From contig RPFO01000104.1 in the NCBI GenBank assembly GCA_009746045.1, positions 2,341,948 to 2,405,947 of the forward strand: DNA of 64,000 bases, in the 5' to 3' direction. Below the pieces are notes generated by a model, which saw nothing but the letters and a program-made list of their open reading frames with translations, did not search any database and had not been told where the DNA came from. The DNA is from Mesostigma viride (lineage: Eukaryota > Streptophyta > Mesostigmatophyceae > Mesostigmatales > Mesostigmataceae). A program made the position numbers and the translations under genes. This document shows, one piece after another, positions 46,202 through 56,640 of this stretch (the first letter of the stretch is position 1; every line of letters starts with the position of its first letter).

Positions 46202-46271
46202 TGAACTGAAACGTAAAAAGCGCGGATCCGCGTAAGGCGCGATGTCTACTGGCTCAGGACAGTATATATAT

Positions 46272-46356
46272 TTAAAAAATATAATTACTTACAACAGAGT
46301 GAAATCACTCAAACCAAAGCAAACGCCCAGCTATAAACCTATAATATACAGAGCCA
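46272..46356 (-). mobile_element. LINE B copy 3, 85 bp, 5'-truncated
   Basis: The 3' end of LINE B, flanked by ACAGTATATATAT at 46259-46271 and 46357-46369. It lies inside the DNA transposon that itself sits in LINE B copy 1, so the family moved again after the transposon arrived. Confidence 0.88.
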
Positions 46357-46420
46357 ACAGTATATATATATAAGTAACATTTAAACTCAGCCCAGTTTTG
46401 ACGTCATTTCCAACTGAAAA

Positions 46421-46530
46421 AATTATTAATTAAATAATTCATTGATAAAACACGCGCTCCTATTGGGGAGTCGCAGAGCACAATAATACATGTTAAAGTG
46501 CTTTTCATCCCTGTATGTTGCACGCTGGGA
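46421..46530. repeat. TTAATTAA tract followed by a GC hairpin (copy in the DNA transposon)
   Basis: ATTATTAATTAAATAATT is followed by GCGCTCCTATTGGGGAGTC, GAGCAC, and CTTTTCATCCCTGTATGTTG. It matches 9604-9690 in order and sequence. Confidence 0.55.
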
Positions 46531-46696
46531 TCTAAAACTGAAAAATTTAAACTCACATCAATAAGGCTAGTCTGATTCTGAGTCATCAATTATGTGGGGA
46601 GGGCGGCGCTTGTGGCGCGGGGTCGCCTTCGCTTGCTTGCTAGCCGTGCCCCGGTGTGCGACCTGCTTCGATCCGAACGCACTCTACTATCTCCGC

Positions 46697-46987
46697 CTAA
46701 CCTCGCGCAGTCGAGTCGGGTGGCAGATTGGGTAACTCTACACCTGGGCATGCGCAAAGCGCAGCTCGCACCTCATCTAACCCTACTATTTCATCGTCCC
46801 CGTCTGTGTAGAGCACATGGACCATGTTGTGCTCCTTATTAAACGCCGTCACATGGGCATGATACCGCTTCTCCCCTGAGTTTGGGCCTGAAAATATCTT
46901 GCATACCGGGGTCCCCACCAACCATTCCGGCTCGTGCACGTCCATGACATGCGATTTGAAAAGTGCCATCGCCGTCTTCTCCGCCAT
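46697..46987 (-). CDS. Tudor-like small protein in the DNA transposon
   Basis: 96 residues starting at 46987 (MAEKTAMALF). Residues about 22-75 read as a Tudor/PWWP-type barrel: GTPVCKIFSGPNSGEKRYHA, then VTAFNKEHNMVHVLYTDGDD, then EIVGLDEV. The pattern V-x-K-x-F, a turn, Y-x-A-x-V and V-x-Y-x-D-G-D-x-E is that of Tudor domains reading methylated histones. No transposase or nuclease motif is seen. It is transcribed away from the PHD-like gene, with the 109-bp repeats between the two starts. Binding target and function are inference from fold class. Confidence 0.6.
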   Translation of the reverse strand: MAEKTAMALFKSHVMDVHEPEWLVGTPVCKIFSGPNSGEKRYHAHVTAFNKEHNMVHVLYTDGDDEIVGLDEVRAALCACPGVELPNLPPDSTARG

Positions 46988-47041
46988 CGCTGATTCCGTT
47001 TTCTGTGCTTATTCCGTTTTCCCACCCCTCATGTTTCGCGC

Positions 47042-47695
47042 ACATACGAAAAGGACTTGAATTTCCTTGCTAACAGGTCGGTCTCGGCAATTCATCTTGC
47101 ATTCACTGGAATTCATTCATCGAAGCCCCGAGACTGCCCGTCCAGTCTGAACATACGAAAAGGACTTGAATTTCCTTGCTAACAGGTCGGTCTCGGCAAT
47201 TCATCTTGCATTCACTGGAATTCACTCATCGAAGCCCCGAGACTGTCCGTCCAGTCTGAACATACGAAAAGGACTTGAATTTCCTTGCTAACAGGTCGGT
47301 CTCGGCAATTCATCTTGCATTCACTGGAATTCACTCATCGAAGCCCCGAGACTGCCCGTCCAGTCTGAACATACGAAAAGGACTTGAATTTCCTTGCTAA
47401 CAGGTCGGTCTCGGCAATTCATCTTGCATTCACTGGAATTCACTCATCGAAGCCCCGAGACTGCCCGTCCAGTCTGAACATACGAAAAGGACTTGAATTT
47501 CCTTGCTAACAGGTCGGTCTCGGCAATTCATCTTGCATTCACTGGAATTCACTCATCGAAGCCCCGAGACTGCCCGTCCAGTCTGAACATACGAAAAGGA
47601 CTTGAATTTCCTTGCTAACAGGTCGGTCTCGGCAATTCATCTTGCATTCACTGGAATTCACTCATCGAAGCCCCGAGACTGCCCGTCCAGTCTGA
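47042..47695. repeat. Six tandem 109-bp units between divergent genes
   Basis: Unit starts at 47042, 47151, 47260, 47369, 47478 and 47587, an exact 109-bp step with almost no differences (one T/C in unit 1, one T/C in unit 2). Each unit holds a spaced inverted pair GTCTCGG...CCGAGAC. The array ends about 240 bp before the PHD-like gene and about 55 bp from the Tudor-like start. Confidence 0.97.
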
Positions 47696-47937
47696 ACTTC
47701 ATACTACCGTTGTACGAAATTCAGACTGCACGAACCTCGAGGATTGTCAATGAATGCCCATGATTTTTGAATGAACAAAGCACACTGACCGCCGTGTTTG
47801 CGCGCGCGCGGGTGGAGGTGCGTGCACTAGTCTGCCAAGAAAACACTGCAGGGCATGCGCGCACGAACACAACGAGAACGTGCCAGCCTATGACGTCGTC
47901 GACGATGAAGTTCGTCGTCCGCTAAATTGTAGGGGAT

Positions 47938-50542
47938 ATGGCGGAGTATCTGAGTGAAACAGAGAGGCTGCGGGCAGAACGACTGTGTTATGGACAAACT
48001 GCGGGTGTTTGCCTCTTAGGCCATGCCGATGGGGCAGACAACAACTGTCGGGGCCGAAATGGTGAAAGCTGCAACCTATTTGCTCACGCGATCTGCGTCA
48101 AGGCAATTGACGGGAATAAAAATGGGGAGGAGTGGTGGTGCCCAGGATGCCGTGACCCCGGTGGCGTGAAAGTTGCCAATCTCCAAGCTTCGGGTTCGAA
48201 CGGTCATCATGAGGTCGGCACTCCCCCCCGGCCCTGGGGTCCGCTGCTAACAAGTTTCTTCCAAACACCGACAAAGACCGGCGCATGTTGATGGATGATT
48301 CCGGATGCAAGGCCGTTGACGACTTCGAGAAAGCACATCACCAGGCACCCGGCAGGAAGCTAGTGTTTCCTCGTACTACCGACGCCCATGCCGACGCGGA
48401 ATCAGATGCCAGCAAGGAGGTGCCGTCAACTGATGCCAGCAAGGAGGTGCCGTCAATTGATGCCAGCAAGGAGGCGCCGTCAACTTATGCCAGCAAGGGC
48501 GTGCTTTCAACTGATGCCAGCAAGGGCGTGCTTTCAACTGATGCCAGCAAGGGCGTGCCATCGAGTGGTGACAAGTCGAGCGCGGGTGTCATGGTCGATG
48601 ATGACTTACCGGACTCCCTGCCCCCACCCCCCGACTCCCCGCCTCCCCCCACCTGCGAAGCATCACATGCAGACGACGCCCAGCCCAGGGGCGGCCACCC
48701 AGCAGCTGCCATGCCCAGCGCTAGCAGTGCAGCACGGCGTGCCAGCTTTGATGCTGCAAATCTCAAGTCGGGGGACCAGCTTTCCTTGGAAGCTCCAGCG
48801 TTTCTGTCGTGGCCTCCCTCCCCTGATGGTGTCCCCTCCCCTGGCGATGTCCGTGTAGGACAATTGATTCGCGTCGCCATCTCTCATAAAGAGCTCGGCA
48901 AACCCCTCTTCCCCAAGGTAATTCTTGGTTTTCATGTGTATTCCGGAGGGGCGGGGATCTTCCTGGCAAACACGCCATACGCAAGAAAGGACCTTATAGA
49001 GGGGGCTGTCAAGAGCGGGGTGGTCAAGCTGACGCCTGATCCCCCAGCATATTACGTGACCTGGGCTCAACAATCCCATGCCCTCCGGCCCGTCTTGATA
49101 CAGGATGGCGTTGTCGCCAGGGTTGGCAACCTGACCGTCCTGCGCGACCGGCTAGATGCTGTGTGCGAATACCTGCCAAGCGCAGGTCTGGCGGCGCTTC
49201 GGGCCATCTCTGGTGGCTTGATCTACACTGGCAAAGGCGCTGAGGCAGTCAAGTTTGACTTGGTAAAGGACATGCCAAACCGCAAGACACCTGTCACTTC
49301 CTATCAACCTCGCGCTAACAAGAGTGTGCCAGAGCCGCAGCTGCAGGTTGCCCCCACACGCTCTTCCAAGCGTGTGAAGGCGGACAGCCAGCCCAAGGCA
49401 GAGCCCAAGTGCGGTGATCAAGCAGTCAAGCCGAGCAGCGAAGCCAGGGCGAGTGGCAGGAGCAGCAAGAGGCCTCCCTCGGTATATGTACGCGAGGACG
49501 AGTCGGATGAAGAACCTGACATGCAGCTGGCACCCCGCGATGGGCAAGTAGCGAAGTTGCGCCGCACTCTCGCGGAGCAGCACAAGCAGCACAACGCGGA
49601 GCTTCAGCAGCTGCAACGCCAGATGCTGGAAAGTCAGAAGCAGTGGCAACTGCTGCTCCACCAGCAGCAGCAGCAGCCGCAGCAGCAGCAGCAGCAGCAG
49701 CCGCCGCCGCCACCGCCGCCGCCACAGCAGCAGCAGCAGCAGCAGTCGCAGCAGCAGCAGCCACCGCCGCAGCAGCATCTGCTGCAGCCGCCGCCGCAGC
49801 AGCAGCAGCAACTGCTGCAGCAGCTGCTGCAGCTATTGCAGCAGGAGCCGCCGCAGCAGCAGCAGCAGCCCGTGCTGCAGCCGCCGCCGCAGCAGCAGCA
49901 GCAGCAGCAGCAACTGCTGCAGCAGCTGCTGCAGCTGTTGCAGCAGCAGCAGCCGCAGCAACAGCCGCAACAGCTGGTGCTGCTGCAGCTGCAGCAGCTG
50001 CTGCAGCAACAGCAACACTACCGCCTCCCACTCCCTGCCGCTACAATGACTCCACGAGTAATTGACGGGGACGCCGAACTAGCGCCCATGGCTCAAGTGC
50101 AGCAAATGCTGGCTCAGATGCAACTTCCCATGCAGGTATGTCCTTTCCTATTTTGGAAACATAATATTCCTTTGTGAATAGATTCATGTTGGAGCAGTAT
50201 ATAGGATATGTTTGTTTGGTTTGTTGGAGGATTTTTCCTCCGTACCGTGCCCTAAGGCATGCTAACCTTGATGTGCTTGGTGTTGTACAGGTGGGCGGAC
50301 GCCGGCTCCCATCCGTTGATCCCTTATCTGGCACGGTCTCTGTGGCGGTTGCTGCACTCAATTCAATTGCGACACTGGCCGCGTCTGGGAACACGACGCC
50401 TATGCCACGATGGCGTCCGGGGACCACGTGGGTGCCGTCATCCTTGTCATCTTTCCCCAACTATGGTGCCGGCCGCCCGTCGCAGCAGTGGCCAAGCTTC
50501 TCCAATGACTGGACCATTAGCAATGACTGGTTTACTAGTTAA
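47938..50542 (+). CDS. PHD-like finger and glutamine-rich protein in the DNA transposon
   Basis: Starts MAEYLSETERLRAERL. Residues about 19-75 hold a Cys/His finger ending in H-x2-C and WWCPGC, the typical C-terminal half of a PHD finger; the first Cys pair is atypical. A one-base offset at the C7 run near 48218-48224 separates this from the following frame (48285 onward), which otherwise continues sensibly (LPNTDKDRRMLMDD). Then come six DASKxxxST repeats, a Pro-rich stretch, a globular region of unknown family (residues about 180-330 of the second frame), basic patches and a long Gln/Pro tract. A GTATGT donor follows 50135 and an acceptor TTGTACAG precedes 50291; exon 2 (50291-50542) stays in frame to a TAA. 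A chromatin reader or activator is inferred; no enzyme motif is seen. Confidence 0.65.
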
Positions 50543-50738
50543 GCTTTGACTAAATGAAACTGAAGTATTATTAAGTGAGACAGCTGTGATGTGCTTACAT
50601 AAGCTGATGTCTTAGTACATACTTATTGTATATTCATGATGGACTGTTAAGAAAGAGGTGCATGTCAGAACTGTCAGCCCAGAGCTGTGCCATGCCAATG
50701 ACACCCGTAGATCCTAGCTAGTCCTTGGATGATGCCTT

Positions 50739-51890
50739 ACCATTTGAGCTCAGAATGAGCCCAATTTTTGTAGGTGGTCCAGTTTCATGGTCTAAATGTT
50801 GCTTGCAAGAATCCAGCTTGATATGAGTTCATTTGATCATGATTCCTATTTGTTTTTTGAAGAATACATGTGAAAATGACGAAAAACTGCACATGTATGC
50901 TGTCACATGTCACCATTTGAGCTCAGAATGAGCCCAATTTTTGTGGGTGGTCTATTTTCATGGTCTAGATGCTGCTTGCAAGAATCCAGCCTGAAATGAG
51001 TTCATTTGTTCACTATTCATATTTGTTTCATGTAAGAAAAGGGGGAAAATGACGAAAAACTGCACATGTATGCTGTCACATGTCACCATTTGAGCTCAGA
51101 ATGAGCCCAATTTTTGTGGGTGGTCTATTTTCATGGTATAAATGCTGCCTGCAAGAATCCAGCCTGATATGAGTTCATTTGTTCACTATTCATATTTGTT
51201 TCATGTCAGAAAAGGGGGAAAATGACGAAAAACTGCACATGTATGCTGTCACATGTCACCATTTGAGCTCAGAATGAGCCCAATTTTTGTGGGTGGTCTA
51301 TTTTCATGGTCTAGATGCTGCCTGCAAGAATCCAGCCTGAAATGAGTTCATTTGTCCACTATTCATATTTGTTTCATGTAAGAAAAGGGGGAAAATGACG
51401 AAAAACTGCACATGTATGCTGTCACATGTCACCATTTGAGCTCAGAATGAGCCCAATTTTTGTGGGTGGTCTATTTTCATGGTCTAGATGCTGCCTGCAA
51501 GAATCCAGCCTGAAATGAGTTCATTTGTCCACTATTCATATTTGTTTCATGTAAGAAAAGGGGGAAAATGACGAAAAACTGCACATGTATGCTGTCACAT
51601 GTCACCATTTGAGCTCAGAATGAGCCCAATTTTTGTGGGTGGTCTATTTTCATGGTCTAGATGCTGCCTGCAAGAATCCAGCCTGAAATGAGTTCATTTG
51701 TCCACTATTCATATTTGTTTCATGTAAGTAAAGGGGGGAAATGACGAAAAACTGCACATGTATGCTGTCACATGTCACCATTTGAGCTCAGAATGAGCCC
51801 AATTTTCGTGGGTGGTCTATTTTCATGGTCTACATGCTGCCTGCAACAGTCCAGCTTTAGGTACCCTCAGATCTGAAAGATTTTTTTTTT
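50739..51890 (-). repeat. Right subterminal array, seven 173-bp units
   Basis: Inverted relative to the left array. ATGG of TTTCATGGTCTA recurs at 50787, 50960, 51133, 51306, 51479, 51652 and 51825, again an exact 173-bp step. The unit nearest the gene is the most diverged. Confidence 0.93.
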
Positions 51891-51907
51891 ACTCATTTGA
51901 AGACTTG

Positions 51908-51938
51908 TGAAATTGAGCAAACACCTATGAATCCCCTC
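51908..51938 (-). repeat. Right terminal inverted repeat
   Basis: Ends ACACCTATGAATCCCCTC; it mirrors 44781-44811 and is followed by the duplicated AAT. Confidence 0.93.
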
Positions 51939-52042
51939 AATCACTCAAACCAAAGCAAACGCCCAGCTATAAACCTCTATACAGAGCCATGTCAAATCTC
52001 TATACTACGATAAGACCAATGGAAACTCCTAACGGGAGGAAC

Positions 52043-55000
52043 CTAATAGCCCTGCTGCACCGCAAAATCAGCCCGCGTACGGCGGAGCATGATGTCAGCC
52101 ATGGCCCGAGTCAGCGCCACCGACAAGCGCTGACGCCAATATGACGTCCAGGTCCGCGCCGACCATGGGGCCCGCTGGCCCTCCAGGTCCAGCCGGTCCT
52201 CCCGGAGCCGGCAACACTCCTTGAAGAAGGCGGAGGTCAGGGGCCCCATGGCCCCAAACTCCTCCAGGACAAAGGGCACCACACGATGGTGCCCGACGTC
52301 GCCGTAGGCCAGGAGCTTGGCCCGCTCCGCCCGGTCCGCCGTGTAACCTGCCGTGAGGGAGGCCCCAGCCACGTGGCTAAGAGCCAAGGGCCGCGCCACC
52401 GAAACGTCGATAAGCAGATGCCGGCCACCCCCCTCAAAGTCCAGCACCACGATGTCAGGCCGGTGGTTGGGGGAATAGAAGGCAGCGCCATCCGCATCCT
52501 CGGACCGGATGTTCGCGTGGGGGAAAACCGACCGAATCATGGCGAGCACCACCGTCAGGAGGACAGTGTGCAAATACAAATACCAATTCTGATTCTGTTG
52601 GCCCCCCATGCAGGCAAGGTAGTGAGTCCCCGTGGGATCCAGCGGCTGCCCACAGCTACCACAAGGCCGCCCGGCCGGAACAAGAGGCTGCGGGGCAAAT
52701 AGCTGGTGCCGGAGCGCCACCGAGTAGTGGCTGGGAGCCAAGGCGAATGGGGGGCCATGGGAAGAGCACGAAGGTACGCCGAGCCCACACTCCGCAAGGA
52801 AAGCGAGAACAGCCACGCACGTCCCTGGGCGTTGAGGTCCGCGAAAAGAGCAATCCAATCAGCCGTGTGCAGAATACCCGCGTAGGTTTTCTGGTGTTTA
52901 TCGATGACGCGAGCAGGGAATGCGGCGGGAGATTGAACGGAGGCGACCGAGGGAGTGCCGCGAGGGAGGTGGCGCTGTGCCGCCTGAGCGGCACGGACGG
53001 GAGAACAGGCCTGCTGGATCTCAGCATAGGCCTCCTGGATGGCGGTGACGAAGGGCAAAGGGCTGCTGGGGTCCAGGAGGTCAGGCGCTGCCGTAGCCAA
53101 AAGGGGCAGGAGCCGGCAGCTTTCCGCCCACGACTGAGCGACGGAGCCCAAAAATGCTGCTGGGGCCAGCCGGGCGGCACGAGTCAGACCGCAGCCACCC
53201 ATCCGTGCAGGCAGGGAGGCAATGCGAATAGCATGTGGCGGGAGGTCGGGGCCCGGGACCAGCTGCGCCAAGGCCGACTGGATGCGTTCGTCGTGGCCCT
53301 CGGCGGCCAGCCGGACCTGAGCCGGAAGAGCGCCCCGGAGCCAGTGAACGACGCGAGGGTGAGCGCAAAACCACAGAAGCAGACCCTTGGTCTGCGAATC
53401 ATGAAGGCGCGCAATCAAGGGCAGTACCTCAGTGCGTGCCTCGAGGGCGGCCCGCAGAGCATCGATGACAAACGCGGGGTCGCCAACCGGAACGCCGAGG
53501 ACATCCAACCCATGGAGGCGCTCGTCCCGGCCCAAGAGCTGGGGCGGAAAGCCGGAGCAATCACCTTGGGGCGAGTACACCGCGCACTTGGCCAGGGTCA
53601 ACTGGAGGTTGATGTCGGCCACCGCGGTCTGCAGTGCCAGCAGAGCCGCGGTGGTGTCCGGCACAGGGCCCAGAAGGTAGATATCATCCAAGTAGGCCTG
53701 AATAGCGACCGCCGGGTGGGCAGCATGGACCGCTTGGAGGCAACCCTGGAGGGGGGCGGCAAAGTACAGGGGTCCCAGGGGGTCCCCTTGCTGGGTGCCC
53801 GACCGCGACAGCAGGCCGCCGCGAGTGCCGTCCTCCATGATGTGAACCAGTTGGCCGGGCTGGCCGTAGCACACGGCTGTCCAAGCGTACAAGTCCTCGA
53901 AGGACTCCATGACGGCCGCAAACATGCTGGCGCGGGACAGACTGTTGAACGCGTTGTGGCAGTCGACCTTGACGACAGCGTGGGTGGGGTGGGCCTCGAG
54001 GTAGGCCTGCACCGAATGGATGAGGATATCCGCCCCGCCTGGAGTCGTCACCCCCAGCTGGGCCGCCACCGAGGTCTCACCCGCTGCGAGGGGCGGGCAG
54101 AAAAAGGCACGGAGCTCGGGCGCCTTTTGGCGGCAGATCACTTTGCCCACGAGCTTGCGGAGCACCTCACCGCAGGCGATCGGGCGCACTGACCTTGCCC
54201 TCGGGGGGGGGCAAGACACCCTTGAGCAGAGCGAGGAGGCGAGCGCCCGCTAACCACTCGCGCGCAGCGGGAGGAACGCGACCAGCCGCCAGGTCAATGA
54301 GGGTGTCAAAGAGAATGTCCTCGCCCCCATGCCCCACCAGGACCTCCAAGTGCTCGTAGCGCCAGCCCGACGGCCCGGTAGAGGAAGCCCGCGGGACCGC
54401 ACGCATCACCTCCAGGAAGCAGTCGCGGTCCAGCCGGAGGGGGGCCGGCAGGGGGTCCGGCACGGGCAGCTGGAATCCGGGCTCCGCAGGGTGAAGAGCC
54501 TCCAAGGCCGCCAGGGTAGCCGCATTGGCGGGGGCCAGCTTGGCCATTTCCAAGCGGGTCATGGCCCGGCTGAGCTGCCCCTCGCGGACGAGGCGGATGA
54601 CGTCGGCGGCCACCCGCTCGAAGTTGACCTCCCCCGACAGCCGGGCCGTGCGCGGGGGCGGCACGCCAAACAGCCCCTCCCAGTCCCCCTGCAGAAAGCG
54701 TCGGCAACGGGCAATAACCGCACCCTGGAGGCCGCGCACACCACGCCCGAGAGGGGTGAGGAGCAGGCGGGGGGTCACCATGTGCAGTTTAAAGCCCAGC
54801 GGGTCGTCCGGAGCGGCGTGCATGCGCCGGAGAGAAACGATTGCACATTGCGCGAAAAGGCTACGCGCGCGGTGGGGGAGGTCGGTCAGGGTAGACGTCG
54901 GGTTGATGGCGCATGCATCCCAGGGAACCGTGTCAAGCCAACGCCAACTGGCCGAGTAGTCGGGCGGCGGGGGCTGGGAGCCGGTGGGAGCCGAGGCGGG

Positions 55001-56493
55001 AGGGGGGAGGGGGCCGGGACTGCTGGCCGGTTGAGGGGCCGTTGAGCAACACAGGCGCGCGCGTGCTGAGCGCGCCCGTGAATGGAGTACACCCGCTGGC
55101 AGTGAGCTTCCGGGCACCGGTAACAGCTCATGGCCTGCAGATCCGCCGCGCCGAGATCGGGGTGCACAGCGCGAAGGTGCTGGCAGAGGAGGTTACGGTT
55201 GTGGAACACACCAGCACACGGGGACCCCGTGGGAAGCAGCACGGCACACCGGTGAAGGCCGTCGGCGGGCACTGAGTGGCGGGGAGCGGCGCCAGCAAAG
55301 GCAGGACGTGGGGCCTGCGGCTTCTCCCCAGCCGGGCCGGCAGGCGCGCGCACCACGACCCGACCAGCGCCCGGCATGCCCGCCGGGGCCACGGAGGAGG
55401 CAGTGCCCACCGGGGAGACCCCCAGCGGAGGGGGATCGAGAACGCCGGCGCCCCTCCCAGGGGGACTCGCCAGCGCGCCCGCGACCACCCCAGGCCCCGG
55501 CAACGAGGTGTGACGGCCCGATTTGCCTCAGGCGGCAAAAGGTTCCGGCACTATTTAACGCCGGGGGCGGCGGCCGAGGGGTCGGGGAGGCAGCTGGCCC
55601 CGGGGCCCGGTGGGGACCCGGCAGGGGACCCAGCGAGACCGGGGGCGGGCCGAGAGGAAGCGCAGTCCCAGGGGGCGGCACAACAGCCCGGCACAACGGG
55701 CAGCGCGGCACGGAGTGGAGCAAGCTGCGCGCGATGCACGCTTGATGGAATGTGTGGCCGCACGCGGGCAGGCGACACAAGCCATCCCCCGGCCGGTAGG
55801 GCTCAAGGCAGATGGCACAGGAGCCCGACTCGGGGTCGTCCCCCTCCAGAAGGGACCGGACATGAGGGGGGGGCGGGTCCCAGCCGGCCTCCCAGCAACC
55901 CGGGAGAGCAGCAATCTGGGCGCGCGAGAGGATGCCGACCGGTTGGTCAGCCGCGGGGTGCCATTCGTGCGGGATGCCTGCCAACTCCAGGATGTCGTGG
56001 AGGAAGGCAGAAACAGGCGTCCCCGCGGTTAGGGGCTGGGCGCGCCCGGCCGAGTCCACCAAGATGGCCTGGCCGCCCTGAACCGCGATGGGGGCCCCGA
56101 ACTCCACACGCAGCATGGCGGCCTGCGCCAGGCTGAGGGAGGTGATGAAAAAGCCCCCACTGGCAACCGGGCCGGGAGGCGGGGCCTGGGCGTCCAAGAA
56201 GAGGCGAAGCTGCCGCGGGGACATGAGGCCCAGGTCGGCGCCGCCCGCGAGGTAGGCCGCCCGCACCGAGACCTGTGCGTCTCGAGCCACCGCCGTGACG
56301 AACTCGACCACCTCCTGACCCACCCGCTCGTCCAGGGAAAGCAGCTCTTCCTGCCGGGCGGCCGGGAGATGCCACGGCAGCCGGCAGCCGGCGTGATATC
56401 CTTCCAAGACATACCCCCAAAGAGTCGAGGCCGTCACCGGGGGGGCGGCGGAAAGAAATGTCGCCCGCACCCGCGCAACTAGGGCCAGGAAGG
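52043..56493 (-). pseudogene. LINE B ORF: RING-H2, zinc fingers, reverse transcriptase, PD-(D/E)XK nuclease
   Basis: Order from the 5' end: a region of unknown fold (about 200 residues); a textbook RING-H2 finger at 55691-55819 (C-x2-C-x15-C-x-H-x2-H-x2-C-x11-C-x2-C); a Pro-rich linker; two Cys/His fingers (CQHLRAVH, CYRCPEAHC); a pre-RT region (ASSTGPSGWRYEHLEVL); RT with VVKVDCHNAFNSLSR, GTQQGDPLGP and YLDD (about 53683-53694); a thumb; a CCHC knuckle C-x2-C-x9-H-x3-C; and a nuclease core (PDIVVLDFEGGGRHLLIDVS). C-terminal CCHC plus this nuclease place it among R2/NeSL-type LINEs. Frame changes occur near 55500, 55100, 54207 (G9 run) and 52750 (6 C against 7 in copy 2), so the copy is broken as read. 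Confidence 0.85.
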
Positions 56494-56511
56494 TTAATAA
56501 CGTATATAGAT

Positions 56512-56640
56512 ATCATGGTTTGAGTAGGCAGTTTATTAGTGATAAGGATAAGTTATTTACTTCTGATTTTTGGCAGCAGTTCTTCGCTGCTATCGGTACC
56601 AAGGTCACCTTCGGTACTGCCTACCACTCCTCCTCGTCCC
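56512..56640 (+). pseudogene. Gypsy-3 integrase core, remainder
   Basis: Continues from 44748: YHGLSRQFISDKDKLFTSDF and the stretch TAYHSSSSHL, holding the second catalytic Asp. Similarity to Gypsy-1 stops near 56640, before the catalytic Glu. Confidence 0.88.

Larger units (their letters stand above)
44781..51938. mobile_element. 7.2-kb DNA transposon with chromatin-reader genes and inverted 173-bp arrays
   Basis: Terminal inverted repeats of 31 bp (44781-44811 and 51908-51938, starting GAGGGGATTCATA; 1 mismatch) and a 3-bp duplication AAT (44778-44780, 51939-51941); the undisturbed target is seen in two other LINE B copies (GTGAAATCACTC). Inside each end are seven units of 173 bp in opposite orientation. 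The centre has a Tudor-like gene on the minus strand, six 109-bp repeats and a PHD-like gene on the plus strand. No transposase motif is recognisable, so it is either non-autonomous or encodes an unknown type. The 3-bp duplication would fit PIF/Harbinger or CMC families, but the ends do not start CACTA. Confidence 0.9.
44749..56493 (-). mobile_element. LINE B copy 1, split by a DNA transposon
   Basis: Flanked by an 18-bp duplication of the integrase target, TTAATAACGTATATAGAT (44731-44748, 56494-56511). The 5' end is at the right, the 3' end at 44749. After subtracting the DNA transposon the LINE is about 4.6 kb. Its 3' end (minus strand: GTAAGTAATTATATTTTTA) has no poly(A) and is shared by the copies at 46272-46356 and 59498-61016. 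The frame is open to the first base at the 5' end without an ATG, so it is probably 5'-truncated. Confidence 0.93.

Noticed and set aside
47042..47695. CRISPR array
   Set aside because: The 109-bp units are contiguous, without unique spacers, in a eukaryotic transposon.
49426..50065. Poly-Ala, poly-Leu and poly-Gln frames as separate genes
   Set aside because: They are alternative readings of the CAG/CCG tract of the PHD-like gene; only the Gln frame continues from a longer coding region and across the intron.
44781..51938. CACTA/EnSpm identity for the DNA transposon
   Set aside because: The 3-bp duplication fits, but the ends begin GAGGGG rather than CACTA and no TNPD-like transposase is visible.
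52747..54192. 481-residue plus-strand frame opposite LINE B
   Set aside because: It is the antisense of the RT; a similar antisense frame appears opposite copy 2, as expected from GC-rich codon structure.
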